A stretch of DNA of 64,000 nucleotides from Planctomycetota bacterium (lineage in GTDB: Bacteria > Planctomycetota > UBA11346), in NCBI GenBank assembly GCA_016745075.1, contig JADGDD010000006.1, forward strand, positions 124,001 through 188,000, written 5' to 3'. Positions 1 to 9,135 of this stretch are shown one piece after another. The position numbers and the translations under genes were made by a program. Each line of letters starts with the position of its first letter. The first letter of the stretch is position 1. The notes under the pieces were generated by a model, which made no database searches, was not told where the DNA came from, and saw only the letters and a program-made list of their open reading frames with translations.

Positions 1-2445
1 TTGGGTGTTTTTGCGCTCGGTGGTTATGGTCGTGGTGAGTTGAACCCGTCTAGCGATTTGGATATTTTGGTGTGTCGGTTGGATGTGCGTGAGGCTGATT
101 GGATGCGTGATGCTTATGCTGAATTTAATACTTTGCTGTGGGATGTTGGGTTTAAGGTTGGTGGGTCGGCGCGGGCGGTGAAAGAACTTGATCGGATTAT
201 TAAGGATGATTTTGTTACGGCGACTGCTTTGCTGGAACAGAGAGCGGTTGTTGCGGGGTCGGAGCTAACAGAGTCTGTTGAGAGGTTAATGGCGCAGTTT
301 TGTAAGAAACGCCGGAAAGTGTTTTTGCGCTATAAGGTAGAGGAATTGCAAGGTCGTCGGAGTAAGGCTGGTGAGAGTGTGTTACGTATGGAGCCAGATT
401 TAAAAACGAATCCAGGCTGTTTGCGTGATGTGCAATTATTGATGAATGTCGCGAATGTTTTATTTGGTGAACGCTCATTGCGTTGTTTAACAGAGGTTGA
501 TGGGCTGGATAGAAATGATGTTGCGGAGTTGTATGCGGCGAATAATTTTGTGCTGAAGATTCGTAGTTTGCAGCATTTTGAACACAAGCGGGCACAAGAT
601 GTTTGGACATTGCGTGATCAATTACGCTGTGCAGAGCAACTTGGGTATAGTAGTGCTCAAAGTTTGCGTGGTGTAGAAGTGATGATGCGAGAGTTTTATG
701 GGCATTTGCGTGCCGTTGATCGTGTTGTTGATCGTGTTTTGTCGTTTTTGCGCAATAAGGGGCATACAGGCTCGACAATAGTCTTGGTAAAAACACGAAA
801 AAAAATAACACCATATTTTGCTTCTATTGCAGGAGAGGTGTATTGTAGTAATCGTGAGGTATGGCGCCGTCCAGATGTTATTGTTGAGTTAATGAAATTA
901 TGTCGTGTGGTTCAACAACGTGGTTTGAGATTTAGTTACGCTGTTCAAGGAACAATTGCAGATCATATTCATATGATTAGTGATGAAGACCGTTGTCATC
1001 CAGAAGCAGCGCGGTTATTTCGGGAAATAATGGGCGATACCGCTCGTTTAATGCCGTTTCTTGGCCGTATGCATGGAACGGGTTTATTGGGAGCGTGGTT
1101 ACCAGAGTTTGGGAATATTACCTGCCTTATGCAGTTTTCGAGTTTTCATCAGTATACGGTTGATGAACATACTTTGCGTGGCTTAACATTTTTAACGCAA
1201 GCATGGAATGGTGAAGAAGAAGGATTACCACACATGCAAATCGCTCTTCGCGGTCTCAAAGATAGAGATATACTCGCATTGTCTTTATTGTTGCATGATA
1301 TTGGCAAATATATGGGGCTTAACCATGAAGAGCGTGGGGCACTGATGATTAGTGCTGTGGCAAAACGTTTAGGCTTGCGAACGATAGAAGAAGAACGTAT
1401 TACTTTTTTGGTCCGGCATCATGTTTTGTTAAGTAATGCTTCTCGTATGCGGGATATTTCCGATCCAGATTTACTAGCCCGTTTAGCACAAACGATAGGG
1501 AGTGTCCATCGTTTAGATTTATTATATTGTGTGACGTGGGCAGATGTGAAATCTGTAGGCGATAATATTTTAACTGGTTGGCAAGAAGAATTGCTTGGAG
1601 AATTATATCTCCAGCTCCGTTCTCAATTAGAGGAACATGGGCTGTCACGTCGAGATGTTCGGATTGATTTTACTGAAGCATTAACCAAAGGCGGGCTTAC
1701 GTCGAATGTAGCAGAATCGTTTATTACATCTATGCCGCCGAGTTATTTTTCTCAAGCACAGCCAGAGTCAGCAGTTCAACATGTGGAGATGTATCAAAAA
1801 TTTGAAGAAGATGGGGCCTTGTCGTTTCATTGGGAAACTGGTGTCAAAAGTGCGACCATAGAATTGGTTCAGCGGCAACGCCGTTTTTTACTTGCAGACA
1901 CTGCGGCTGTGTTGGCCGGGCGTGGTTGCGATATTGTTGATGCCAGTTGTTGGATGAACGAAGCTGGTATTACACTCTGTCGTTTTCGTGTGGAAACGAC
2001 GGGCACGGCCAATATAGAATCTAAAGAATGGTGGGGAACCGTTCGTAAGCATATATTGGCAGCTCAAGAGGATGAAGCTTATGCTCGCAAGGTTTTAGAA
2101 AATCGTCGTCGTCAATTCTCAGCACGCATGGTTACAGATAGTGGTTTCAATGATCCAACGGTGAAAATTGATCGCCGTAGCCATCACGCTGCGGTTATTA
2201 TTGATATTCAAGAAAAAGATGACGTTGGATTATTAAGCCGTTTATGTCGTTTGTTGGCAAAAGCTGGCTGTGATATTACCTATGCTTCAATAAATACTTT
2301 TGGTGATGTTGCGGTTGATGTTTTTTATATTCAACAAGATAATAAAAAGCCATCGGAAGAAGCTTGTGAGGGCATTCGCTTGCGTTTAGAAGAAGCTCTT
2401 AATGTTGAGGGCCGTAAGGGAAATCAGGTATCGGTAGAACAGTAA
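1..2445 (+). CDS. glnD: GlnD, PII uridylyltransferase/uridylyl-removing enzyme (5' truncated by window edge)
   Basis: This bifunctional nitrogen sensor uridylylates PII when glutamine is low and removes UMP when it is high. The visible 814 residues open inside the nucleotidyltransferase domain. The GGYGRGEL motif is at about residues 7-14 and the metal-binding Asp pair follows in SSDLD. An HD hydrolase domain has its HD pair at residues 432-433 (LLHDIGK). Two C-terminal ACT domains lie at about 628-665 and 729-777 and would sense glutamine. In the E. coli protein the GGYGRGEL motif sits about 100 residues in, so the true start lies upstream of the window and the apparent TTG at base 1 is not a start. 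The stop overlaps the next ATG by one base (TAATG), so the two genes are probably co-transcribed. The identification is firm. Confidence 0.95.
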   Translation: MGVFALGGYGRGELNPSSDLDILVCRLDVREADWMRDAYAEFNTLLWDVGFKVGGSARAVKELDRIIKDDFVTATALLEQRAVVAGSELTESVERLMAQFCKKRRKVFLRYKVEELQGRRSKAGESVLRMEPDLKTNPGCLRDVQLLMNVANVLFGERSLRCLTEVDGLDRNDVAELYAANNFVLKIRSLQHFEHKRAQDVWTLRDQLRCAEQLGYSSAQSLRGVEVMMREFYGHLRAVDRVVDRVLSFLRNKGHTGSTIVLVKTRKKITPYFASIAGEVYCSNREVWRRPDVIVELMKLCRVVQQRGLRFSYAVQGTIADHIHMISDEDRCHPEAARLFREIMGDTARLMPFLGRMHGTGLLGAWLPEFGNITCLMQFSSFHQYTVDEHTLRGLTFLTQAWNGEEEGLPHMQIALRGLKDRDILALSLLLHDIGKYMGLNHEERGALMISAVAKRLGLRTIEEERITFLVRHHVLLSNASRMRDISDPDLLARLAQTIGSVHRLDLLYCVTWADVKSVGDNILTGWQEELLGELYLQLRSQLEEHGLSRRDVRIDFTEALTKGGLTSNVAESFITSMPPSYFSQAQPESAVQHVEMYQKFEEDGALSFHWETGVKSATIELVQRQRRFLLADTAAVLAGRGCDIVDASCWMNEAGITLCRFRVETTGTANIESKEWWGTVRKHILAAQEDEAYARKVLENRRRQFSARMVTDSGFNDPTVKIDRRSHHAAVIIDIQEKDDVGLLSRLCRLLAKAGCDITYASINTFGDVAVDVFYIQQDNKKPSEEACEGIRLRLEEALNVEGRKGNQVSVEQ

Positions 2446-3212
2446 TGGAACGTCAGCAGTTTTGGAATAAACAGGATGCAGAATGGTCGAGTTGGGCTAG
2501 CAACATAGATGAACGTGTTGTAAGTGCACCGGAAGAGAATGTTCTTCATGCAGGTCGTAATCGTGTGGTCTGCGTGCAGCGCAATGAACAACTCTATGTG
2601 GTAAAAGCATTTCGAAATGCCGGCTGGAAGAAGAAGCTTTCTTACAAGTGGCGCTCAAGTAAGGCTCGTCGTTCCTATGAGAATGGTGTGCGTCTACAGG
2701 AAGCAGGGGTACATACACCAGCGCCAATAGGATGGATAGAAGACTGGAAGAATGGTTGGCTGGAACGAGCTTACAGTATTAGTGAAATGTTTGCATATGA
2801 ATGGCGAGCATGGGAATTAAAAGAAAAGGCGAGTGTTCCGGATAGAGATGGTGAATTATATCGCCTTGGCCAAGCTGTTGCCCGTATGCATAAGGCGGGG
2901 ATGATTCATCTTGATTTAACGCCTGGCAATGTTTTGTTACAGCCACAGGAATCCGGTCCCTGCGTGATTTCATTTATAGACTGTAACCGTATGTATTTTG
3001 GTACTGTTGATGTGCAGCGTGGGATAAAAAGTCTTGTGCAGTTAGGCTATGAAGGGGATTGCATACAACCCTACCTGGCGGGCTATTGTAAAGAACGTGA
3101 TATAGATGAGGAACTTGCTTTGCGTTTGTATACAGTATTTCTTAAGCGTCATTTTAGAAAATGGTGGTGGAAAAATTCGACACGTCGTTGGCGAAGAAAA
3201 ATAGGGTTTTAA
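2445..3212 (+). CDS. Lipopolysaccharide-core-type sugar kinase (Kdo/heptose kinase-like fold)
   Basis: This is a 255-residue protein-kinase-fold enzyme of the kind that phosphorylates inner-core LPS sugars (KdkA/RfaP/InaA-like). The catalytic loop HLDLTPGN is at residues 155-162, with catalytic Asp157 and Asn162. The metal-binding Asp that replaces the usual DFD is probably D179 in FIDCNR. The N-terminal half has VVKAF, which resembles the ATP-anchoring lysine strand. The C-terminus is very basic and Trp-rich (KWWWKN), which suits binding at the inner face of the membrane. It begins within the glnD stop codon and is followed by a strong terminator. The exact substrate cannot be read from the sequence; a general small-molecule kinase is the alternative. 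Confidence 0.7.
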   Translation: MERQQFWNKQDAEWSSWASNIDERVVSAPEENVLHAGRNRVVCVQRNEQLYVVKAFRNAGWKKKLSYKWRSSKARRSYENGVRLQEAGVHTPAPIGWIEDWKNGWLERAYSISEMFAYEWRAWELKEKASVPDRDGELYRLGQAVARMHKAGMIHLDLTPGNVLLQPQESGPCVISFIDCNRMYFGTVDVQRGIKSLVQLGYEGDCIQPYLAGYCKERDIDEELALRLYTVFLKRHFRKWWWKNSTRRWRRKIGF

Positions 3213-3214
3213 AA

Positions 3215-3250
3215 AAGTCGAGGATAAATACTTATCCTCGACTTAAAAAA
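3215..3250. terminator. Bidirectional intrinsic terminator between the sugar kinase and serA
   Basis: A perfect 13-bp stem (3215-3227 with 3232-3244) encloses the 4-base loop ATAC. It is flanked by A/T runs on both sides, so it can stop transcription from the kinase gene on the plus strand and from serA on the minus strand. Confidence 0.9.
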
Positions 3251-3270
3251 TATGGTAACGAGAAACACGC

Positions 3271-4842
3271 CTACAGTGAAATACCGTAAATAAGTGTTGG
3301 TTTAATCGCTGTTTTTACTTGGTCTAAAACAGTATCTGGAATTGGATCATCTAAGGTAAGAATGACCAGTGCGTCACCACGACCATCATTTCTGCATACT
3401 TCCATACGGGCAATATTAATATTATTATCACCCAAGATGGTGCCATATGTACCAACCATACCTGGTAAGTCTTGGTATTGCAGGATCAACAAATTACCAT
3501 CAACCGGCAAGTCTAAACGGAAATCATCAAAGCGCAGAACTCGTAAGGAACCATTGACTACGCTTCCGCCAATAATGTGTACACCTTTGTTGGTGGTCGC
3601 ACGTAAGGCAAGGTGCGCCTGCCATTGCCCCATTTGTTCGGTCGAAGAACTGGTGAGGGTAATGCCACGTTGTTTGGCAATCAATTGAGCGTTTACGGCA
3701 TTTACGGTTTCTGTTGTAATTTGAGAAAGCGCTCCTTTCAGAGCACTGATAGAGAGTGGCTTGGTGTCAAAGCTGGCAAGATCACCGCGTGCACGTACTT
3801 CCAATTCACTAATTGGGCCCTGGGCAGATTGAGCAACCATAGCGCCAAGTTCTTCGGCTGCTTTCATGTAGCCATCAATAGCAGGGTCAACGCGTAACTG
3901 TACGTTGACAGCATTGATGATTTTACCGCTTTCAAAGAAGGCATTAAATTGGTCTGCAATATCCACAGAAACTTTTGTTTGTGCTTCAGCAGTAGAGGCG
4001 CCAAGATGTGGGGTTGTTACCAAACGTGGGCAACCAATAAGCGGGCTGTCAGCAGGAAGTGGTTCTGTACCAAATACGTCTAAGGCAGCAGCAGCAATGT
4101 CACCATTGGTAAGCGCATCAACTAAATCGTGCTCGTTAATAATGCCGCCACGTGCAACGTTAACAATACGAGCAGTTTTCTTCATGCGTTTAAAGGCATC
4201 AGCATTAATCAGGTTACGAGTTTGATCGGTAAGTGGTGTGTGCAGGGTCATGACATCAGAACGTTCAATCAGAGATTCAACGCTAACGGATTCAATGCCC
4301 AGTTCGGTTGCTACTTCTTCGGTGAGGAATGGGTCGTAGGCGATTACTTTCATGCCAGCCGCTTGTAGTACGTGGGCTACATGTTTGCCAATTTTGCCAA
4401 GGCCAACAATGCCAAGTGTTTTGTCATAGAGTTCAGCACCGATGTGGCTTTTTTTATCCCACGTACCGTTTGCTAACAAGGCATGTGCTTGGGGGATGTT
4501 ACGGCATACAGCAAAGATCATACCGATGGTGTGTTCGGCCGCAGAAAGAATATTACCAAGTGGGGCGTTCATCACAATAACACCTGAAGCAGTAGCAGCT
4601 TCTTTATCAATGTTATCAACGCCAACACCAGCGCGGCCAATAATTTTCAGACGAGGGGCACCAGCAGCAATGACTTCTGGGGTAACGATACTGGCAGAGC
4701 GTACAACAAGGCCATCGTAGTTACTAATAGAAGCTAATAAGTCTTCTGCATCACAGGTGCGGTTATCGACAGTGTGTCCAGCGCTGACTAATAATTCAAC
4801 GGCTTCTTGGGCCATACCGTCGGCAATAAGAATGTGTGCCAT
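3271..4842 (-). CDS. serA: D-3-phosphoglycerate dehydrogenase, long form
   Basis: SerA catalyses the first step of serine synthesis, NAD-dependent oxidation of 3-phosphoglycerate. The protein is 523 residues, the length of the long SerA class. The NAD-binding motif GLGKIG is at about 147-152, the substrate/catalytic Arg is in NVARGG, and the active-site His is in TPHLGAS. An intervening (ASB-like) domain and a C-terminal ACT domain with the motif DLPGMVG follow, the site of serine feedback in related enzymes. The frame stays open to 4926, but the ATG at 4842 has a strong Shine-Dalgarno (GAGGAG, 7 bases upstream) and gives the conserved N-terminus MAHILIADG. It is convergent with the kinase gene and divergent from the HD gene. 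glyA, the next step from serine, is also in this window. Confidence 0.95.
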   Translation of the reverse strand: MAHILIADGMAQEAVELLVSAGHTVDNRTCDAEDLLASISNYDGLVVRSASIVTPEVIAAGAPRLKIIGRAGVGVDNIDKEAATASGVIVMNAPLGNILSAAEHTIGMIFAVCRNIPQAHALLANGTWDKKSHIGAELYDKTLGIVGLGKIGKHVAHVLQAAGMKVIAYDPFLTEEVATELGIESVSVESLIERSDVMTLHTPLTDQTRNLINADAFKRMKKTARIVNVARGGIINEHDLVDALTNGDIAAAALDVFGTEPLPADSPLIGCPRLVTTPHLGASTAEAQTKVSVDIADQFNAFFESGKIINAVNVQLRVDPAIDGYMKAAEELGAMVAQSAQGPISELEVRARGDLASFDTKPLSISALKGALSQITTETVNAVNAQLIAKQRGITLTSSSTEQMGQWQAHLALRATTNKGVHIIGGSVVNGSLRVLRFDDFRLDLPVDGNLLILQYQDLPGMVGTYGTILGDNNINIARMEVCRNDGRGDALVILTLDDPIPDTVLDQVKTAIKPTLIYGISL

Positions 4843-4985
4843 ATCAAAAATCTCCTCAAGGCAGGGATTCTGCTTTGTCATGCGCCTCCAGTCAATCATC
4901 AATGACAACCTATGCGCAAAAAACATGACACTTCACTGAGATCCGCACATTGCGACTGCCTAAAAAGTAACAAGATGTCCTTTCT

Positions 4986-6311
4986 ATGTCTGCCACCTAC
5001 GAAATCCGCGATCCGATACATAAGACCATCATCATAGATGAACCGGAACGCCTAGTCGTAGATCATCCATGGATTCAGCGTTTACGACATATTAAACAGC
5101 TTGGTTTGGTCAGTTTGGTTTACCCTGGCGCTGTGCATGATCGCTTTCAGCATAGCCTTGGTGTGATGCATTTAGGTGCATCTATGTTTGAGGGCTTAGT
5201 GCATGGACAGAAAAAGTCTTTTAGTGATTTTGATGCCGCTGATCTTGAATATGCCAGACGTTTGATGCGCTTTGCTGGTTTGCTGCATGACTGTGGCCAC
5301 GCGCCATTTTCTCATACCAGTGAGGCATGGTTGCCAGCGGTTGAAGCTATAGCTTTACCGCATGCGTGGTATCACCCCAAGTTGCAACCGAAGGATCGGC
5401 AGGCAACCCATGAAGATATGACGATAGCGGTTATTGCAGCGCTGGTTGATGAGCAGGTTCTTTCGGCAGAGCAAGCGCAAGATATTGCAGCCGTTCTTAA
5501 TTCTGCAATTGCTCCAAGTAAACGTCTACAGAACCTTGGTCCATTGCTCGGAATTATGCGCGCGCTTATTAGTGGTGAAATAGATGCAGACCGTTGTGAT
5601 TATTTGCTACGAGATAGTCATTACACCGGTGTTTCTTATGGTGTTTATGACCTCTCTCGTTTACTTGCGTGCTTATGTTTGGTTGATGGTCCAGATGGCC
5701 TAGAGCTAGGCCTAGATGTGCATGGCGTGCACCCGCTTGAGAGTGTGTTGCTTGCTCGATATCATATGTTTTTACAGGTCTACTTTCATAAAACACCACC
5801 AGCTTTTGAATATTATCTTGAACGAGCGATAGCTGAAGGTGAGATAGAGCTTTCTTTTGCAGGCGGCATTCAGGATTTAGTAACGATGCGAGATGATACG
5901 GTTTATAGCCAGTTGATAGATGGTTGGCGGAAGAAGCTGCCGTGGTGTACCCGTATTATCACTCGTGAACCAGCAAAACTCGTGTTACGAGAGCGCATGG
6001 GTGCCCAGCATAAAGAAAATGAATTAGCTGATGACCTACTGGCAGGACTACGCGAGGCAGGTTGCCATGTGTTCACACGACGGAGCAAACAGGTCTTTTC
6101 CAAACTTGCTGGTGCAGGTCCAATAGACGGGCACAAAGGTGCACGATTATTATGTGAACGTCGTGTGCTTGGTTTCCCCGTGGTAGAACCGATCACTGAA
6201 CACAGCGAATTACTTACGCGTTTTAACGCGCCTATAGACATTCAACATTCCTATGTGTTACGTGATGATGAAGCGCAAGCGCAACTGGTTATGAAACGGC
6301 TCTTATCATGA
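4986..6311 (+). CDS. HD-domain phosphohydrolase (dGTPase-like)
   Basis: This is a 441-residue metal-dependent phosphohydrolase of the SAMHD1/dNTPase-like HD group. The sequence shows HDRFQHSLG (H51-H56), the HD pair H101-D102 in LLHDCGHAPFSHTSE, and the later metal-ligand region IDADRCDYLLRDSHYTGV. Proteins of this subfamily hydrolyse dNTPs or other nucleotides; the substrate here is unknown. The last four bases overlap the start of the next gene (ATGA), so they form an operon. The gene is transcribed divergently from serA. Confidence 0.85.
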   Translation: MSATYEIRDPIHKTIIIDEPERLVVDHPWIQRLRHIKQLGLVSLVYPGAVHDRFQHSLGVMHLGASMFEGLVHGQKKSFSDFDAADLEYARRLMRFAGLLHDCGHAPFSHTSEAWLPAVEAIALPHAWYHPKLQPKDRQATHEDMTIAVIAALVDEQVLSAEQAQDIAAVLNSAIAPSKRLQNLGPLLGIMRALISGEIDADRCDYLLRDSHYTGVSYGVYDLSRLLACLCLVDGPDGLELGLDVHGVHPLESVLLARYHMFLQVYFHKTPPAFEYYLERAIAEGEIELSFAGGIQDLVTMRDDTVYSQLIDGWRKKLPWCTRIITREPAKLVLRERMGAQHKENELADDLLAGLREAGCHVFTRRSKQVFSKLAGAGPIDGHKGARLLCERRVLGFPVVEPITEHSELLTRFNAPIDIQHSYVLRDDEAQAQLVMKRLLS

Positions 6312-7114
6312 ATATTTCTCCCCAAAATGTACTTATTATTGGTTGTGGACGTTTAGGAACCACGCTTGGTCACCGTTTGGCTTGTGCTGAAACACAGGTT
6401 CTTGGCGTGCGCCGTCGAGAAAGTGCTTCCTGCATTTTCCCCTTTATGCAAGCTGATGCCGCTGACCCCGCTGAGTACGCCCGTATAGAAGCGGCATTTG
6501 CTGGGCAGAAACCAGATGTAGTCGTCGTAACAGCAACACCCGGTGTGCGTAGAGGAACCGATACGCATTTGGTAGATGTTGCGGATAATATTGTTCAGTT
6601 TTTTCCAGAGGCACATCTCATCTATACGTCTTCCAGTTATGTCTATGCAGACGCGGAGGGCGCGCTTATTGATGAAGGTGGCCCACTGGCATCTCATGAT
6701 CCAGCAGGTCATAAATTATTAGACATAGAACGGCACATGCTCATAGCGAAAAAGGCAACCGTTTTGCGGGTGGCGGCTTTAGTTGGGCCACATCGGAATT
6801 TTGCTATTGAGCGAATGCGAACCGAAGAAACGTACACTGTGCGTGGTTCTTTATCACGGCCATTTTCTTATTGTTCAGAGGCAAATTGTGCGCAGCTTAT
6901 GGAAGTCGTGATTGCAAAACAATTATGTGGTATTTACAATGTAGCTGCTCCACATTATCCTAGTTATCACGATTATTTTGCCAGCCTTGTGAGAGATGCA
7001 GAGACGGAATGTACAATACTCTCAGATGGCAGTGTGCAGCCTGCACGTAAGGTTGGAGCAGCAAAGCTTTATGCTGAATGCCCTGAAATAGAGTGGGATT
7101 TACTCTCGGTTTGA
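6308..7114 (+). CDS. NAD(P)-binding SDR/epimerase-family protein (YeeZ-like)
   Basis: This 268-residue Rossmann protein begins with the dinucleotide-binding motif GCGRLG close to the N-terminus. It continues with a typical extended-SDR layout: a VVVTATPGV strand, then IYTSSSYVYAD, where the Ser/Tyr catalytic positions would be. The usual downstream YxxxK is not obvious, so it may be an atypical or non-catalytic SDR like YeeZ. It is translationally coupled to the HD phosphohydrolase (ATGA overlap). Its 3' end overlaps the convergent MFS gene by 46 bp, and no terminator separates them. The specific reaction is unknown. Confidence 0.65.
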   Translation: MNISPQNVLIIGCGRLGTTLGHRLACAETQVLGVRRRESASCIFPFMQADAADPAEYARIEAAFAGQKPDVVVVTATPGVRRGTDTHLVDVADNIVQFFPEAHLIYTSSSYVYADAEGALIDEGGPLASHDPAGHKLLDIERHMLIAKKATVLRVAALVGPHRNFAIERMRTEETYTVRGSLSRPFSYCSEANCAQLMEVVIAKQLCGIYNVAAPHYPSYHDYFASLVRDAETECTILSDGSVQPARKVGAAKLYAECPEIEWDLLSV

Positions 7115-8310
7115 TTGGTCTCTCGTGAAGCAAGCGCTGCTGCAACGGTTAAAAAGATGGCAGCACACAAACTGGCAGAGAGTCCGCCATAGGTGTAGCA
7201 GAGCCCAGATAACAATGTACCAATCAGGCGGCCGCCAGCATTTGCCATATAGTAAAAACCAACGCTTGCGCCAACACTGTCTTTAGGGGCAAAGGCAAGG
7301 ATTAAGTACGAATGTACGGCAGAATTGAGTGCAAACAGCACACCAAAGACTCCAAGGCCAATCATCAAGACTAAAACATCTGCATTGCCCCAGTGCATGG
7401 AGAAAAAGAGCGGAGCCAGAACAATAATGAGCGATGCCGCCAAAATACGAGCATCATTCATACATGGTTGTCGTTTGCGAAGCCATAGGCTCAGAAGAGC
7501 AGGCGCAAGTGATTGAATCAGGCCGTAGGCAATAATCCAAGCAGACAAGAAGCCGCCAACGGCAGTAAATCCCCACTCTAATTCTGCTGCAAGAAATACC
7601 GGAACTGCAATCACAAACCAGACATCACGAGATGCAAATAAGAAAAAACGAGCAAGTGATAGTCGGTTAATAGCAGGGCTTTGTGAAAGAGTTTGTTTGA
7701 GGCGTAGTTTGCTTTTTTTAAGGTTGCCAAGGTTGTTTGGGAGCAGCAGCAAGCTTATTATCAAACTGAAGCCCAGTAGGGCAGCAAGTGCCCACAACCC
7801 AACTTGGTAGCCGATGGTATCAAGTATATAGCCACCAAGAAAGAAGCCGCCGCCTTTAATGGCGTTTTTCGTTCCAGTCAGTAAAGCCGTCCACCAGAAC
7901 AGTGCACCTTGTTTATCGTCAGGAACCAATGTTTTTAAAGCACTTTTGGCACTCATTTTAGTAAAGTCTTTGGCAATACCAGCAAGGGATTGACTGCCCA
8001 TAATAAAGGCAACAGCAGCAAGCCCCGTCCAAGAACTGTCCATACTGGAGAGCATTAACAATGCGATGATTTGTAGCGCTAGTCCAGTAATGAGTGTCGG
8101 CTTTAGTCCCACGTGAGTGGAAAGCCAGCCGCTCGTTAAGTTGGTAATAACTCCAAAAATCTCATAGATGAGAAACATCATTGCAAGGTTCAGGGCGCTG
8201 TACCCTTGTTGATGAAAATAGAGTAAGATCAGCATGCGCAAAGCGCCATCGGTTAGCATAAAAGCCCAGTAGGCTAAGCTGACCAGTGCGTAGTTGCTTG
8301 AGGACTTCAT
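7069..8310 (-). CDS. Major facilitator superfamily transporter
   Basis: This 413-residue inner-membrane protein has about 12 predicted hydrophobic segments. One loop, at about residue 190 (LKKSKLRLKQ), is basic and would be the cytoplasmic linker between the two six-helix halves. Helix stretches such as LTDGALRMLILLYF and MFLIYEIFGVITN resemble multidrug/metabolite MFS carriers. The frame is open up to 8496, but that extension runs antisense through the start of queD and is not hydrophobic. The ATG at 8310 (MKSSSNYALVSLAYWAF) gives a normal N-terminus, although no strong Shine-Dalgarno precedes it. The substrate is unknown. Confidence 0.8.
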   Translation of the reverse strand: MKSSSNYALVSLAYWAFMLTDGALRMLILLYFHQQGYSALNLAMMFLIYEIFGVITNLTSGWLSTHVGLKPTLITGLALQIIALLMLSSMDSSWTGLAAVAFIMGSQSLAGIAKDFTKMSAKSALKTLVPDDKQGALFWWTALLTGTKNAIKGGGFFLGGYILDTIGYQVGLWALAALLGFSLIISLLLLPNNLGNLKKSKLRLKQTLSQSPAINRLSLARFFLFASRDVWFVIAVPVFLAAELEWGFTAVGGFLSAWIIAYGLIQSLAPALLSLWLRKRQPCMNDARILAASLIIVLAPLFFSMHWGNADVLVLMIGLGVFGVLFALNSAVHSYLILAFAPKDSVGASVGFYYMANAGGRLIGTLLSGLCYTYGGLSASLCAAIFLTVAAALASRETNQTESKSHSISGHSA

Positions 8311-8395
8311 GATGATCGGGACGGTACCTTTTTGTCTGTATGCGCAAGCAGGAAGCGTTGCTTGCACAAGAGGTACTATCTGAAAACATGTTGGT

Positions 8396-8803
8396 ATGCA
8401 TTTCTTAACACGAACTTTTTCTTTCAGCTCTAGCCACCAACTTTGGAACCCAGAACTTTCTGATGAAGAAAACGAAAAGGTCTTTGGGTTGTGCACTAAT
8501 GTGCATGGCCATAATTATCGTTTAGAAGTCACGGTGCAGGGAACTATTGATCCGGCAAATGGTTTTTTCTGTAATGTATTGGAACTACGCGATATTGTGA
8601 AAACATTAATTGCAGATCCATGTGAACATCGTTTTTTGAATGATCTACCATTATTCAAAGGCATCATTACGACGATGGAAAATCTGTCTCAAGTTATTTG
8701 GCAAACCATAGAAGGTCCATTAGCAGAACGGAATATGGAATTGCATGAAGTACTGTTGGCCGAAACGGATGAAAATATTGTTCGTTTGCGGAAATCCTTG
8801 TAG
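8396..8803 (+). CDS. queD: 6-pyruvoyl-tetrahydropterin synthase / QueD family (6-carboxy-tetrahydropterin synthase)
   Basis: This 135-residue T-fold enzyme acts on dihydroneopterin triphosphate in queuosine or pterin synthesis. The zinc ligands are His14 (SSSH) and the pair H37/H39 in HGHNY, and the catalytic Cys33 precedes them in the family spacing CxxxHGH. The C-terminal Glu of ETDEN is the pterin anchor expected in the family. CxxxHGH fits QueD as well as PTPS. No other queuosine gene is nearby. A 98-codon gene follows after 35 bases and is likely co-transcribed. Confidence 0.85.
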   Translation: MHFLTRTFSFSSSHQLWNPELSDEENEKVFGLCTNVHGHNYRLEVTVQGTIDPANGFFCNVLELRDIVKTLIADPCEHRFLNDLPLFKGIITTMENLSQVIWQTIEGPLAERNMELHEVLLAETDENIVRLRKSL

Positions 8804-8838
8804 CGTTTACCGCTCAAATAAAAAGAAAGAGCACGTTT

Positions 8839-9135
8839 ATGGTTATGCGTATTGATGTGGATTTCCCAAAGCCCTTAACTGCTGAAGATCGTACAGCAGC
8901 ACAGTTAGCGATAGCAACACTTGCCAAAAGTGAGCGTATCGTTTTTTCTGCTAATGGATATAGTGCTGTGGTGTATGGTATTGGTATGAGCATTGAACGA
9001 GTGCGAGAATCTTTTGACGAAATGGGTGTAGCCGTAGAGCAGATTCATAGTTCGTTGAATGATGAAGAGAACGCCGAAGCGGATGATGTCGAAAGCGGTT
9101 CTACCAAAGAACGCTTTCGACCAATCGGTCGGTAA
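8839..9135 (+). CDS. Small hypothetical protein downstream of queD
   Basis: This 98-residue protein is not recognised. The first 75 residues could form a small beta-alpha-beta fold (RIDVDFP, then SERIVFSANGYSAVVYGIG, then a helix containing SIERVRESFDEMGV), somewhat like ferredoxin-like or HMA domains but without a CxxC metal site. The tail is acidic (NDEENAEADDVES) and then basic. Start could be the ATG at 8839 or the one at 8845. Its 3' end overlaps the convergent lipoprotein gene by 35 bp. Spacing to queD suggests co-transcription. No function is assigned. Confidence 0.6.
   Translation: MVMRIDVDFPKPLTAEDRTAAQLAIATLAKSERIVFSANGYSAVVYGIGMSIERVRESFDEMGVAVEQIHSSLNDEENAEADDVESGSTKERFRPIGR

Noticed and set aside
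215..814. 199-codon minus-strand frame inside glnD
   Set aside because: It is antisense to conserved GlnD sequence and has low-complexity His/Gln/Ser content.
8311..8496. Longer start for the MFS transporter
   Set aside because: The added residues are hydrophilic and run antisense through the start of queD; the ATG at 8310 gives a normal transporter N-terminus.
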